Positions 24,801-39,949 of a stretch of DNA of 64,000 nucleotides are shown here, in pieces (position 1 is the stretch's first letter; each line of letters starts with the position of its first letter). The notes beneath the pieces were generated by a model, which was not told the origin of the DNA, did not search any database, and was given only the letters and a program-made list of their open reading frames with translations. The DNA comes from Mimachlamys varia (lineage: Eukaryota > Mollusca > Bivalvia > Pectinida > Pectinidae). A program made the position numbers and the translations under genes. Location: contig OX392529.1 of the NCBI GenBank assembly GCA_947623455.1, positions 6,572,001 to 6,636,000 of the forward strand, given 5' to 3'.

Positions 24801-27800
24801 TATAGCACTATATAGTCTGTACGGCTACTGTGTAACACTGTATAGTCTGTACGACTACTTTATAGCACTATATAGTCTGTACGGCTACTGTGTAACACTG
24901 TATAGTATGTACGGTTACTTTGTAACACTATATAGTCTGTACGGCTACTGTGTAGCACTATATAGTCTGTACGGCTACTGTGTAACACTATATAGTCTGT
25001 ACGACTACTTTATAGCACTATATAGTCTGTACGGCTACTGTGTAACACTGTATAGTCGGTACGGTTACTTTGTGACACTATATAGTCTGTACGGCTACTG
25101 TGTAACACTATATAGTCTGTACGGCTACTGTGTAACACTATATAGTCTGTACGGCTACTATGTAACACTATATAGTCTGTACGGCTACTGTGTAACACTA
25201 TATAGTCTGTACGACTACTTTATAGCACTATATAGTCTGTACGGCTACTGTGTAACACTGTATAGTCTGTACGACTACTTTATAGCACTATATAGTCTGT
25301 ACGGCTACTGTGTAACACTGTATAGTATGTACGGTTACTTTGTAACACTATATAGTCTGTACGGCTACTGTGTAGCACTATATAGTCTGTACGGCTACTG
25401 TGTAACACTATATAGTCTGTACGACTACTTTATAGCACTATATAGTCTGTACGGCTACTGTGTAACACTGTATAGTCGGTACGGTTACTTTGTGACACTA
25501 TATAGTCTGTACGGCTACTGTGTAACACTATATAGTCTGTACGGCTACTGTGTAACACTATATAGTCTGTACGGCTACTATGTAACACTATATAGTCTGT
25601 ACGGCTACTGTGTAACACTATATAGTCTGTACGACTACTTTATAGCACTATATAGTCTGTACGGCTACTGTGTAACACTATATAGTCTGTACGACTACTG
25701 TGTAACACTATATAGTCTGTACGGCTACAGTGTAACACTGTATAGTCTGTACGGCTACTGTGTAACACTGTATAGTATGTACGGCTACTGTGTGACACTA
25801 TATAGTCTGTACGGCTACTGTGTAACACTATATAGTCTGTACGACTACTGTGTAACACTATATAGTCTGTACGACTACTTTGTAACACTATATAGTCTGA
25901 ACAGCTACAGTGTAACACTATATAGTCTGTACGACTACTTTGTAACACTATATAGTCTGTACGACTACTTTATAGCACTATATAGTCTGTATGGCTACTG
26001 TGTAACACTATATAGTCTGTACGGCTACAGTGTAACACTGTATAGTCTGTACGGCTACTGTGTAACACTGTATAGTCGGTACGGTTACTGTGTAACACTA
26101 TATAGTCTGTACGGCTACTGTGTAACACTATATAGTCTGTACGACTACTGTGTAACATTATATAGTCTGTACGGCTACAGTGTAACACTGTATAGTCTGT
26201 ACGGCTACTGTGTAACATTATATAGTCTGTACGGTTACTTTGTAACACTATATAGTCTGTACGGCTACTGTATGACACTATATAGTCTGTACGACTACTT
26301 TGTAACACTATATAGTCTGTACGACTACTTTGTAACACTATATAGTCTGTACGACTACTTTATAGCACTATATAGTCTGTACGGCTACTGTGTAACACTA
26401 TATAGTCTGTACGGCTACAGTGTAACACTGTATAGTCTGTACGGCTACTGTGTAACACTGTATAGTCGGTACGGTTACTGTGTAACACTATATAGTCTGT
26501 ACGGCTACTGTGTAACACTATATAGTCTGTACGACTACTGTGTAACATTATATAGTCTGTACGGTTACTTTGTAACACTATATAGTCTGTACGGCTACTG
26601 TGTAACACTATATAGTCTGTACGACTACTGTGTAACACTATATAGTCTAAACGGCTACAGTGTAACACTGTATAGTCTGTACGGCTACTGTGTAACACTG
26701 TATAGTATGTACGGCTACTGTGTGACACTATATAGTCTGTACGACTACTGTTTAACACTATAAAGTCTGTACGGCTACTGTTTAACACTATATAGTCTGT
26801 ACGACTACTGTGTAACACTATATAGTCTGTACGACTACTTTATAGCACTATATAGTCTGTACGGCTACAGTGTAACACTGTATAGTCTGTACGGCTACTG
26901 TGTAACACTATATAGTCTGTACGGTTACTGTGTAACACTATATAGTCTGTACGGCTACTGTGTAATCACTATATAGTCTGTACGACTACTGTGTAACACT
27001 ATATAGTCTGTACGGCTACAGTGTAACACTGTATAGTCTGTACGGCTACTGTGTAACATTATATAGTCTGTACGGCTACTGTGTAACACTATATAGTCTG
27101 TACGACTACTGTGTAACACTATATAGTCTGTACGGCTACAGTGTAACACTGTATAGTTTGTACGGCTACTGTGTAACATTATATAGTCTGTACGGTTACT
27201 TTGTAACACTATATAGTCTGTACGGCTACTGTGTAACATTATATAGTCTGTACGGTTACTTTGTAACGCTATATAGTCTGTACGGCTACTGTATAACACT
27301 ATATAGTCTGTACGACTACTGTGTAACACTATATAGTCTGAACCGCTACAGTGTAACACTGTATAGTCTGTACGGCTACTGTGTAACACTGTATAGTATG
27401 TACGGCTACTGTATAACACTGTATAGTCTGCACGGTTACTGTGTAACACTATATAGTCTGTACGGCTACTGTGTAACATTATATAGTTTGTACGGTTACT
27501 TTGTAACACTATATAGTCTGTACGGCTACTGTGTAACACTATATAGTCTGTACGACTACTGTGTAACACTATATAGTCTGAACGGCTACAGTGTAACACT
27601 GTATAGTCTGTACGGCTACTGTGTAACACTGTATAGTATGTACGGCTACTGTGTAACACACACTGTATAGTCGGTACGGTTACTGTGTAACACTATATAG
27701 TCTGAACTGCTACAGTGTAACACTGTATAGTCTGTACGGCTACTGTGTAACACTGTATAGTATGTACGGCTACTGTATAACACTGTTTAGTCTGTACGGC

Positions 27801-30800
27801 TACTGTGTAACACTATATAGTCTGTACGACTACTTTATATCACTATATAGTCTGTACGGCTACTGTGTAACATTATATAGTCTGTACGACTACTGTGTAA
27901 CACTATATAGTCTGAACGGCTACTGTTTAACACTGTATAGTCTGTACGACTACTGTGTAACACTATATAGTCTGTACGGCTACTGTGTAACACTATATAG
28001 TCTGTACGACTACTGTGTAACACTGTATAGTCTGTACGGCTACAGTGTAACACTGTATAGTCTGTACGGCTACTGTGTAACACACACTGTATAGTCGGTA
28101 CGGTTACTGTGTAACACTATATAGTCTGTACGGCTACTGTGTAACACTATATAGTCTGTACGACTACTGTGTATCACTATATAGTCTGTACGGCTACAGT
28201 GTAACACTGTATAGTTTGTACGGCTACTGTGTAACATTATATAGTCTGTACGGTTACTTTGTAACACTATATAGTCTGTACGGCTACTGTGTAACACTAT
28301 ATAGTCTGTACGACTACTGTGTAACACTATATAGTCTGAACGGCTACAGTGTAACACTGTATAGTCTGTACGGCTACTGTGTAACACTGTATAGTATGTA
28401 CGGCTACTGTATAACACTGTTTAGTCTGTACGGCTACTGTGTAACACTATATAGTCTGTACGACTACTTTATATCACTATATAGTCTGTACGGCTACTGT
28501 GTAACATTATATAGTCTGTACGGCTACTGTGTAACACTATATAGTCTGTACGACTACTGTGTGACACCATATAGTCTGTACGAATACTGTGTAACACTAT
28601 ATAGTCTGTACGACTACTGTGTAACACTATATAGTCTGTACGACTACTTTATAGCACTATATAGTCTATACGGCTACTGTGTAACATTATATAGTCTGTA
28701 CGGCTACTGTGTAACATTATATATTCTGTACGGCTACTGTGTAACACCATATAGTCTGTACGACTACTGTGTAACACTATATAGTTTGTACGGCTACAGT
28801 GTAACACTGTATAGTCTGTACGGCTACTGTGTAACACTGTATAGTATGTACGGTTACTTTGTAACACTATATAGTCTGTGCGGCTACTGTGTAACACTAT
28901 ATAGTCTGTACGGCTACTGTGTAACACTATATAGTCTGTACGACTACTTTATAGCACTATATAGTCTGTACGGCTACTGTGTAACACTGTATAGTATGTA
29001 CGGCTACTTTGTAACACTATATAGTCTGTACGGCTACTGTGTAGCACTATATAGTCTGTACGGCTACTGTGTAACACTATATAGTCTGTACGACTACTTT
29101 ATAGCACTATATAGTCTGTACGGCTACTGTGTAACACTGTATAGTCGGTACGGTTACTGTGTGACACTATATAGTCTGTACGGCTACTGTGTAACACTAT
29201 ATAGTCTGTACGGCTACTGTGTAACACTATATAGTCTGTACGGCTACTATGTAACACTATATAGTCTGTACGGCTACTGTGTAACACTATATAGTTTGTA
29301 CGACTACTTTATAGCACTATATAGTCTGTACGGCTACTGTGTAACACTATATAGTCTGTACGACTACTGTGTAACACTATATAGTCTGAACAGCTACAGT
29401 GTAACACTATATAGTCTGTACGACTACTTTGTAACACTATATAGTCTGTACGACTACTTTATAGCACTATATAGTCTGTACGGCTACTGTGTAACACTAT
29501 ATAGTCTGTACGGCTACAGTGTAACACTGTATAGTCTGTACGGCTACTGTGTAACACTGTATAGTCGGTACGGTTACTGTGTAACACTATATAGTCTGTA
29601 CGGCTACTGTGTAACACTATATAGTCTGTACGACTACTGTGTCACATTATATAGTCTGTACGGCTACAGTGTAACACTGTATAGTCTGTACGGCTACTGT
29701 GTAACATTATATAGTCTGTACGGTTACTTTGTAACACTATATAGTCTGTACGGCTACTGTATGACACTATATAGTCTGTACGACTACTTTGTAACACTAT
29801 ATAGTCTGTACGACTACTTTGTAACACTATATAGTCTGTACGACTACTTTATAGCACTATATAGTCTGTACGGCTACTGTGTAACACTATATAGTCTGTA
29901 CGGCTACAGTGTAACACTGTATAGTCTGTACGGCTACTGTGTAACACTGTATAGTCGGTACGGTTACTGTGTAACACTATATAGTCTGTACGGCTACTGT
30001 GTAACACTATATAGTCTGTACGACTACTGTGTAACATTATATAGTCTGTACGGTTACTTTGTAACACTATATAGTCTGTACGGCTACTGTGTAACACTAT
30101 ATAGTCTGTACGACTACTGTGTAACACTATATAGTCTAAACGGCTACAGTGTAACACTGTATAGTCTGTACGGCTACTGTGTAACACTGTATAGTATGTA
30201 CGGCTACTGTGTGACACTATATAGTCTGTACGACTACTGTTTAACACTATAAAGTCTGTACGGCTACTGTGTAACACTGTATAGTATGTACGGCTACTTT
30301 GTAACACTATATAGTCTGTACGGCTACTGTGTAGCACTATATAGTCTGTACGGCTACTGTGTAACACTATATAGTCTGTACGACTACTTTATAGCACTAT
30401 ATAGTCTGTACGGCTACTGTGAAACACTGTATAGTCGGTACGGTTACTGTGTGACACTATATAGTCTGTACGGCTACTGTGTAACACTATATAGTCTGTA
30501 CGGCTACTGTGTAACACTATATAGTCTGTACGGCTACTATGTAACACTATATAGTCTGTACGGCTACTGTGTAACACTATATAGTTTGTACGACTACTTT
30601 ATAGCACTATATAGTCTGTACGGCTACTGTGTAACACTATATAGTCTGTACGACTACTGTGTAACACTATATAGTCTGAACAGCTACAGTGTAACACTAT
30701 ATAGTCTGTACGACTACTTTGTAACACTATATAGTCTGTACGACTACTTTATAGCACTATATAGTCTGTACGGCTACTGTGTAACACTATATAGTCTGTA

Positions 30801-33800
30801 CGGCTACAGTGTAACACTGTATAGTCTGTACGGCTACTGTGTAACACTGTATAGTCGGTACGGTTACTGTGTAACACTATATAGTCTGTACGGCTACTGT
30901 GTAACACTATATAGTCTGTACGACTACTGTGTCACATTATATAGTCTGTACGGCTACAGTGTAACACTGTATAGTCTGTACGGCTACTGTGTAACATTAT
31001 ATAGTCTGTACGGTTACTTTGTAACACTATATAGTCTGTACGGCTACTGTATGACACTATATAGTCTGTACGACTACTTTGTAACACTATATAGTCTGTA
31101 CGACTACTTTGTAACACTATATAGTCTGTACGACTACTTTATAGCACTATATAGTCTGTACGGCTACTGTGTAACACTATATAGTCTGTACGGCTACAGT
31201 GTAACACTGTATAGTCTGTACGGCTACTGTGTAACACTGTATAGTCGGTACGGTTACTGTGTAACACTATATAGTCTGTACGGCTACTGTGTAACACTAT
31301 ATAGTCTGTACGACTACTGTGTAACATTATATAGTCTGTACGGTTACTTTGTAACGCTATATAGTCTGTACGGCTACTGTGTAACACTATATAGTCTGTA
31401 CGACTACTGTGTAACACTATATAGTCTAAACGGCTACAGTGTAACACTGTATAGTCTGTACGGCTACTGTGTAACACTGTATAGTATGTACGGCTACTGT
31501 GTGACACTATATAGTCTGTACGACTACTGTTTAACACTATAAAGTCTGTACGGCTACTGTTTAACACTATATAGTCTGTACGACTACTGTGTAACACTAT
31601 ATAGTCTGTACGACTACTTTATAGCACTATATAGTCTGTACGGCTACAGTGTAACACTGTATAGTCTGTACGGCTACTGTGTAACACTATATAGTCTGTA
31701 CGGTTACTGTGTAACACTATATAGTCTGTACGGCTACTGTGTAATCACTATATAGTCTGTACGACTACTGTGTAACACTATATAGTCTGTACGGCTACAG
31801 TGTAACACTGTATAGTCTGTACGGCTACTGTGTAACATTATATAGTCTGTACGGCTACTGTGTAACACTATATAGTCTGTACGACTACTGTGTAACACTA
31901 TATAGTCTGTACGGCTACAGTGTAACACTGTTTAGTCTGTACGGCTACTGTGTAACATTATATAGTCTGTACGGTTACTTTGTAACGCTATATAGTCTGT
32001 ACGGCTACTGTTTAACACTATATAGTCTGTACGACTACTGTGTAACACTATATAGTCTGAACCGCTACAGTGTAACACTGTATAGTCTGTACGGCTACTG
32101 TGTAACACTGTATAGTATGTACGGCTACTGTATAACACTGTATAGTCTGCACGGTTACTGTGTAACACTATATAGTCTGTACGGCTACTGTGTAACACTA
32201 TATAGTCTGTACGACTACTGTGTAACACTATATAGTCTGTACGGCTACTGTGTAACACTATATAGTCTGTACGACTACTGTGTAACACTGTATAGTATGT
32301 ACGGCTACTGTGTAACACTATATAGTCTGTACGGCTACTGTGTAACACTATATAGTCTGTACGACTACTGTTTAACACTATAAAGTCTGTACGGCTACTG
32401 TTTAACACTGTATAGTATGTACGGCTACTGTGTAACACTATATAGTCTGTACGGCTACTGTGTAACACTATATAGTCTGTACGACTACTGTTTAACACCA
32501 TAAAGTCTGTACGGATACTGTTTAACACTGTATAGTCTGTACGACTACTGTGTAACACTATATAGTCTGTACGGCTACTGTATAACACTGTATAGTCTGT
32601 ACGGCTACTGTGTAACACACACTGTATAGTCGGTACGGTTACTGTGTAACACTATATAGTCTGTACGGCTACTGTGTAACACTATATAGTCTGTACGACT
32701 ACTGTGTAACACTATATAGTCTGTACGGCTACAGTGTAACACTGTATAGTTTGTACGGCTACTGTGTAACATTATATAGTCTGTACGGTTACTTTGTAAC
32801 GCTATATAGTCTGTACGGCTACTGTTTAACACTATATAGTCTGTACGACTACTGTGTAACACTATATAGTCTGAACCGCTACAGTGTCACACTGTATAGT
32901 CTGTACGGCTACTGTGTAACACTGTATAGTATGTACGGCTACTGTGTAACACTGTATAGTCTGCACGGTTACTGTGTAACACTATATAGTCTGTACGGCT
33001 ACTGTGTAACACTATATAGTCTGTACGACTACTGTGTAACACTATATAGTCTGTACGGCTACTGTGTAACACTATATAGTCTGTACGACTACTGTGTAAC
33101 ACTGTATAGTATGTACGGCTACTGTGTAACACTATATAGTCTGTACGGCTACTGTGTAACACTATATAGTCTGTACGACTACTGTTTAACACTATAAAGT
33201 CTGTACGGCTACTGTTTAACACTGTATAGTATGTACGGCTACTGTGTAACACTATATAGTCTGTACGGCTACTGTGTAACACTATATAGTCTGTACGACT
33301 ACTGTTTAACACTATAAAGTCTGTACGGCTACTGTTTAACACTGTATAGTCTGTACGGCTACTGTGTAACACTGTATAGTATGTACGGCTACTGTATAAC
33401 ACTGTTTAGTCTGTACGGCTACTGTGTAACACTATATAGTCTGTACGACTACTTTATATCACTATATAGTCTGTACGGCTACTGTGTAACATTATATAGT
33501 CTGTACGGCTACTGTGTAACACTATATAGTCTGTACGACTGCTGTGTGACACTATATAGTCTGTACGAATACTGTGTAACACTATATAGTCTGTACGACT
33601 ACTGTGTAACACTATATAGTCTGTACGACTACTTTATAGCACTATATAGTCTATACGGCTACTGTGTAACATTATATAGTCTGTACGGCTACTGTGTAAC
33701 ATTATATAGTCTGTACGGCTACTGTGTAACACCATATAGTCTGTACGATTACTGTGTAAGACTATATAGTTTGTACGGCTACAGTGTAACACTGTATAGT

Positions 33801-36800
33801 CTGTACGGCTACTGTGTAACACTGTATAGTATGTACGGTTACTTTGTAACACTATATAGTCTGTGCGGCTACTGTGTAACACTATATAGTCTGTACGGCT
33901 ACTGTGTAACACTATATAGTCTGTACGACTACTTTATAGCACTATATAGTCTGTACGGCTACTGTGTAACACTGTATAGTATGTACGGTTACTTTGTAAC
34001 ACTATATAGTCTGTCCGGCTACTGTGTAGCACTATATAGTCTGTACGGCTACTGTGTAACACTATATAGTCTGTACGACTACTTTATAGCACTATATAGT
34101 CTGTACGGCTACTGTGTAACACTGTATAGTCGGTACGGTTACTGTGTGACACTATATAGTCTGTACGGCTACTGTGTAACACTATATAGTCTGTACGGCT
34201 ACTGTGTAACACTATATAGTCTGTACGGCTACTATGTAACACTATATAGTCTGTACGGCTACTGTGTAACACTATGTAGTCTGTACGACTACTTTATAGC
34301 ACTATATAGTCTGTACGGCTACTGTGTAACACTATATAGTCTGTACGACTACTGTGTAACACTATATAGTCTGAACAGCTACAGTGTAACACTATATAGT
34401 CTGTACGACTACTTTGTAACACTATATAGTCTGTACGACTACTTTATAGCACTATATAGTCTGTACGGCTACTGTGTAACACTATATAGTCTGTACGGCT
34501 ACAGTGTAACACTGTATAGTCTGTACGGCTACTGTGTAACACTGTATAGTCGGTACGGTTACTGTGTAACACTATATAGTCTGTACGGCTACTGTGTAAC
34601 ACTATATAGTCTGTACGACTACTGTGTAACATTATATAGTCTGTACGGCTACAGTGTAACACTGTATAGTCTGTACGGCTACTGTGTAACATTATATAGT
34701 CTGTACGGTTACTTTGTAACACTATATAGTCTGTACGGCTACTGTGTAACACTATATAGTCTGTACGACTACTGTGTAACACTATATAGTCTGAACAGCT
34801 ACAGTGTAACACTATATAGTCTGTACGACTACTTTGTAACACTATATAGTCTGTACGACTACTTTATAGCACTATATAGTCTGTACGGCTACTGTGTAAC
34901 ACTATATAGTCTGTACGGCTACAGTGTAACACTGTATAGTCTGTACGGCTACTGTGTAACACTGTATAGTCGGTACGGTTACTGTGTAACACTATATAGT
35001 CTGTACGGCTACTGTGTAACACTATATAGTCTGTACGACTACTGTGTAACATTATATAGTCTGTACGGCTACAGTGTAACACTGTATAGTCTGTACGGCT
35101 ACTGTGTAACATTATATAGTCTGTACGGTTACTTTGTAACACTATATAGTCTGTACGGCTACTGTATGACACTATATAGTCTGTACGACTACTTTGTAAC
35201 ACTATATAGTCTGTACGACTACTTTGTAACACTATATAGTCTGTACGACTACTTTATAGCACTATATAGTCTGTACGGCTACTGTGTAACACTATATAGT
35301 CTGTACGGCTACAGTGTAACACTGTATAGTCTGTACGGCTACTGTGTAACACTGTATAGTCGGTACGGTTACTGTGTAACACTATATAGTCTGTACGGCT
35401 ACTGTGTAACACTATATAGTCTGTACGACTACTGTGTAACATTATATAGTCTGTACGGTTACTTTGTAACACTATATATGCTGAACGGCTACTGTGTAAC
35501 ACTATATAGTCTGTACGACTACTGTGTAACACTATATAGTCTAAACGGCTACAGTGTAACACTGTATAGTCTGTACGGCTACTGTGTAACACTGTATAGT
35601 ATGTACGGCTACTGTGTGACACTATATAGTCTGTACGACTACTGTTTAACACTATAAAGTCTGTACGGCTACTGTTTAACACTATATAGTCTGTACGACT
35701 ACTGTGTAACACTATATAGTCTGTACGACTACTTTATAGCACTATATAGTCTGTACGGCTACAGTGTAACACTGTATAGTCTGTACGGCTACTGTGTAAC
35801 ACTATATAGTCTGTACGGTTACTGTGTAACACTATATAGTCTGTACGGCTACTGTGTAATCACTATATAGTCTGAACGACTACTGTGTAACACTATATAG
35901 TCTGTACGGCTACAGTGTAACACTGTATAGTCTGTACGGCTACTGTGTAACATTATATAGTCTGTACGGCTACTGTGTAACACTATATAGTCTGTACGAC
36001 TACTGTGTAACACTATATAGTCTGTACGGCTACAGTGTAACACTGTATAGTCTGTACGGCTACTGTGTAACATTATATAGTCTGTACGGTTACTTTGTAA
36101 CGCTATATAGTCTGTACGGCTACTGTGTAACACTATATAGTCTGTACGACTACTGTGTAACACTATATAGTCTGAACCGCTACAGTGTAACACGGTATAG
36201 TCTGTACGGCTACTGTGTAACACTGTATAGTATGTACGGCTACTGTATAACACTGTATAGTCTGCACGGTTACTGTGTAACACTATATAGTCTGTACGGC
36301 TACTGTGTAACACTATATAGTCTGTACGACTACTGTGTAACACTATATAGTCTGTACGGCTACTGTGTAACACTATATAGTCTGTACGACTACTGTGTAA
36401 CACTGTATAGTATGTACGGCTACTGTGTAACACTATATAGTCTGTACGGCTACTGTGTAACACTATATAGTCTGTACGACTACTGTTTAACACTATAAAG
36501 TCTGTACGGCTACTGTTTAACACTGTATAGTATGTACGGCTACTGTGTAACACTATATAGTCTGTACGGCTACTGTGTAACACTATATAGTCTGTACGAC
36601 TACTGTTTAACACTATAAAGTCTGTACGGATACTGTTTAACACTGTATAGTCTGTACGACTACTGTGTAACACTATATAGTCTGTACGGCTTCAGTGTAA
36701 CACTGTATAGTCTGTACGGCTACTGTGTAACACACACTGTATAGTCGGAACGGTTACTGTGTAACACTATATAGTCTGTACGGCTACTGTGTAACACTAT

Positions 36801-37885
36801 ATAGTCTGTACGACTACTGTGTAACACTATATAGTCTGTACGGCTACAGTGTAACACTGTATAGTTTGTACGGCTACTGTGTAACATTATATAGTCTGTA
36901 CGGTTACTTTGTAACACTATATAGTCTGTACGGCTACTGTGTAACACTATATAGTCTGTACGACTACTGTGTAACACTATATAGTCTGAACGGCTACAGT
37001 GTAACACTGTATAGTCTGTACGGCTACTGTGTAACACTGTATAGTATGTACGGCTACTGTATAACACTGTTTAGTCTTTACGGCTACTGTGTAACATTAT
37101 ATAGTCTGTACGGCTACTGTGTAACACTATATAGTCTGTACGACTACTGTGTGACACTATATAGTCTGTACGAATACTGTGTAACACTATATAGTCTGTA
37201 CGACTACTGTGTAACACTATATAGTCTGTACGACTACTTTATAGCACTATATAGTCTATACGGCTACTGTGTAACATTATATAGTCTGTACGGCTACTGT
37301 GTAACATTATATAGTCTGTACGGCTACTGTGTAACACCATATAGTCTGTACGACTACTGTGTAACACTATTTAGTTTGTACGGCTACAGTGTAACACTGT
37401 ATAGTCTGTACGGCTACTGTGTAACACTGTATAGTATGTACGGTTACTTTGTAACACTATATAGTCTGTGCGGCTACTGTGTAACACTATATAGTCTGTA
37501 CGGCTACTGTGTAACACTATATAGTCTGTACGACTACTTTATAGCACTATATAGTCTGTACGGCTACTGTGTAACACTGTATAGTATGTACGGTTACTTT
37601 GTAACACTATATAGTCTGTACGGCTACTGTGTAGCACTATATAGTCTGTACGGCTACTGTGTAACACTATATAGTCTGTACGACTACTTTATAGCACTAT
37701 ATAGTCTGTACGGCTACTGTGTAACACTATATACTCTGTACGGCTACAGTGTAACACTGTATAGTCTGTACGGCTACTGTGTAACACTATATAGTCTGTA
37801 CGGCTACTGTGTAACACTGTATTGTCTGTACAGCTTCTGTGTAACACTATATAGTCTGTACGATTACTGTGTAATACTATATTGG
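18871..37885. repeat. 30-bp satellite array (about 634 copies) with higher-order structure
   Basis: A 19-kb run of a 30-bp monomer, TACGGCTACTGTGTAACACT followed by ATATAGTCTG. Every monomer contains the perfect 10-base palindrome ACTATATAGT. Variants include GACTAC, ACTTTATAGCAC, CAGTGTAACACTG and ATTATATAG. Monomer length is almost invariant: the indels I saw are one-base insertions (TAATCAC at 20571, 26966, 31745 and 35860) and four-base insertions (TAACACACACTG at about 22041, 27656, 28081, 32616 and 36731). One frame is stop-free on each strand (LYSLYGYCVT per unit on plus, SRTDYIVLHS on minus), giving frames up to 1328 codons (22777-26763). These follow from the monomer and show no independent sign of being genes. 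Confidence 0.97.
20571..35860. repeat. Higher-order blocks of the 30-bp array, marked by indels
   Basis: The one-base marker at 20571, 26966, 31745 and 35860 gives spacings of 6395, 4779 and 4115. These equal 213x30+5, 159x30+9 and 137x30+5, where the remainders are exactly the inserted marker bases (1+4, 1+4+4, 1+4). The four-base marker also gives 4115 between 32616 and 36731. So three or more blocks of the same ordered monomer variants are present, differing in internal copy number. Confidence 0.85.
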
Positions 37886-38164
37886 CCATTGTGTAACACT
37901 TTATACTTTAACACATGTTACAGGTTGCTGCTATGATGTAGTATCAGCTTGAGTAACTGCCTATCTGGTACTGATCTCATTTGACTGATTATCATGTCCT
38001 TGAAAGCTAACAACGATCGGATTATCTTGATGTGGATCTGTGATGTAATATAGGTGTTTTGTTTTATTATCGACAGAATTGATGCTGCATCTTGGAATAC
38101 CTTGTATTTTGGTGGAGTTTGAGAAGGAGAAGCCCCAGTGATTTAGACACATTTTGGGATTCTG
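37886..38164. other. Single-copy sequence after the 30-bp array
   Basis: No gene recognised. A minus-strand frame at 37961-38293 has no known motif and runs into repeat sequence. Confidence 0.5.
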
Positions 38165-38700
38165 TTGATTGTTGATGCGGTCTGGTACACGTATTGCAGC
38201 GATTGTTGTCGCGATTCCGTAGCTACGGGATTGTGACGCTGAATACTCCCACTGATGCTTAAAGCGGTTCGGTATCGCAGGGATTGTTGACACGGTTTTG
38301 TGATCCCGGAAATGTGATGCAGTTCATAGCACCAGGACTGTGACGCTGTTTGACGTTGTTCGGTACACCAGGACTGTGACGCAGTTTGACGTTGTCGGTA
38401 CCCCAGGACTGTGACGCAGTTTGACGCTGTTCGGTACACCAGGACTGTGACGCAGTTTGACGCTGTTCGGTACCCCAGGACTGTGACGCAGTTTGACGCT
38501 GTTCGATAGCCCCATGACTGTGGCACGGTTCGGTACTTCAGGGATTGTTGTGGTGGTTCGGTATCTCAGGAATTATGACGCGATAAAGTGCCCCATTAAT
38601 TGTTGACGCAATTCGGTAGTCCCGGTATTGTAAGACAGTCTTATAGCCCAGGGATTGTTGACGACGTCGGTTGCCCGGGACCGTAACGAAGCTATGGGAT
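38165..38700. repeat. 36-bp minisatellite with degenerate flanks
   Basis: The clean core at about 38325-38530 has units of CCAGGACTGTGACGCAGTTT plus GACGCTGTTCGGTAC. On both sides, recognisable but diverged versions (CAGGGATTGTTGACGC, GTTCGGTAT) fade out. The divergence gradient, with pure copies in the centre, fits growth from the middle. Two overlapping minus-strand frames are by-products of the 36-bp period. Confidence 0.85.
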
Positions 38701-39949
38701 TACCAAGGAGTTTACCGTTAGAGCATGTCTTCTACCGTTGCAGACAATGTAATGACAATGCTGTGTTCTCAACTAAATTAACCACGCAGGTCTGGAAACT
38801 TACACTGCATTAGATTGTTTCCATTCATCGATTGAATCCCTGAATTTAAAGGAAAAATCTTTTAATGCTTGAACTTTCATCCCAACTGAAGCAGAAGAGC
38901 CACATAAAAACATACAGTTTACAGTACAGTATAGACACACATGGTGACGAAATGCGAGTCAGTGACGTTCGGATATGATAGACAACCTGATGTAACCACG
39001 TGACAATCTGTTTGTGACAAAGATGAAGTTTAATCACGATGATAAACGTCTCCTATACGTCGTTTGATAATCAGAAAAAAACATGTACAGTAGTATGGTA
39101 ATGCAAACGTTGTATGTTGTTAAAGCATCTGCACAACATTTGCTCGGGGAAAAAATGGCTACCCTATCTTAGCCAAGCTGGTGATGTCACTAACTGTGTC
39201 CGGTTTATGGAATACTGATGACGTAATATTTGACGTTTGTGCTACATCTGAAGAGAACTAATTATATCAGCTTCTACATCGGTAGTAAAAAATGCTTATA
39301 CGTTAGAGAGTGTTTTTAATCCTTACAAAATATGTCGGAAATAAAACTTGAGTTTGACATGTGAAAATCTGGGTATGTAAACACTGCTATCCCGTCCACA
39401 GAAAGACAGGTGACGTGATCTATGACGTCATTTTGAGTGGTAAAAACTGCTTATCTCAACGTAAATGTCGATCATAATCTTTGGTCAAATGTTTTATATA
39501 TAAACATAGACAATAGACGCCGGTAAGGTGATATTCCAGGATTATACCTGCGTAATACAAATCTGTACAGGAGTTAGTAGGTATCCTGACATTATAAACT
39601 AGCTCTGTAGACGAGTGACGGGACCTGGAGAGTGCAGTGTCGAGCCTGATTAATTAGATTCCGCGACAGTTGCTACCTCCATCACAGGCAGTAAATTCTT
39701 GTCTGAAACCATTTCCTTTGATATGTTAAGGAATGCACTCAGTTCAATATAATCCATATGAGACAATACATACGTATAGTACTAGTGGCAGGTGAGTATC
39801 GATCCCCACGCCTCGCTGGATTATCTATGTAGATTATCGTTGTAGATTATATCTGTGGAGTTATTAGAGTTAAATATTGACGACTCGGAATGCTTCATGG
39901 TCACCACGCTGTGTGATTTACGACAAATAAAGCTAATTATTTTGGATTA
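38701..39949. other. Single-copy sequence, no gene recognised
   Basis: AT-rich with scattered TGACGT words. Only a 63-codon minus frame (38846-39037), without recognisable features. This is 5' flank relative to the candidate exon at 40558. Confidence 0.5.

Noticed and set aside
22777..26763. 1328-codon open frame as a real repeat protein gene
   Set aside because: It is the 30-bp monomer read in a stop-free frame; the opposite strand is equally open, there is no non-repeat N- or C-terminal part, and marker insertions break the frame.
28216..35657. Other long plus and minus frames in the same array
   Set aside because: Same cause; start codons arise from a recurrent TCTG to TATG change in single monomers.
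18871..37885. CRISPR array
   Set aside because: Direct repeats are contiguous, with no unique spacers and no cas genes, and the setting is eukaryotic.
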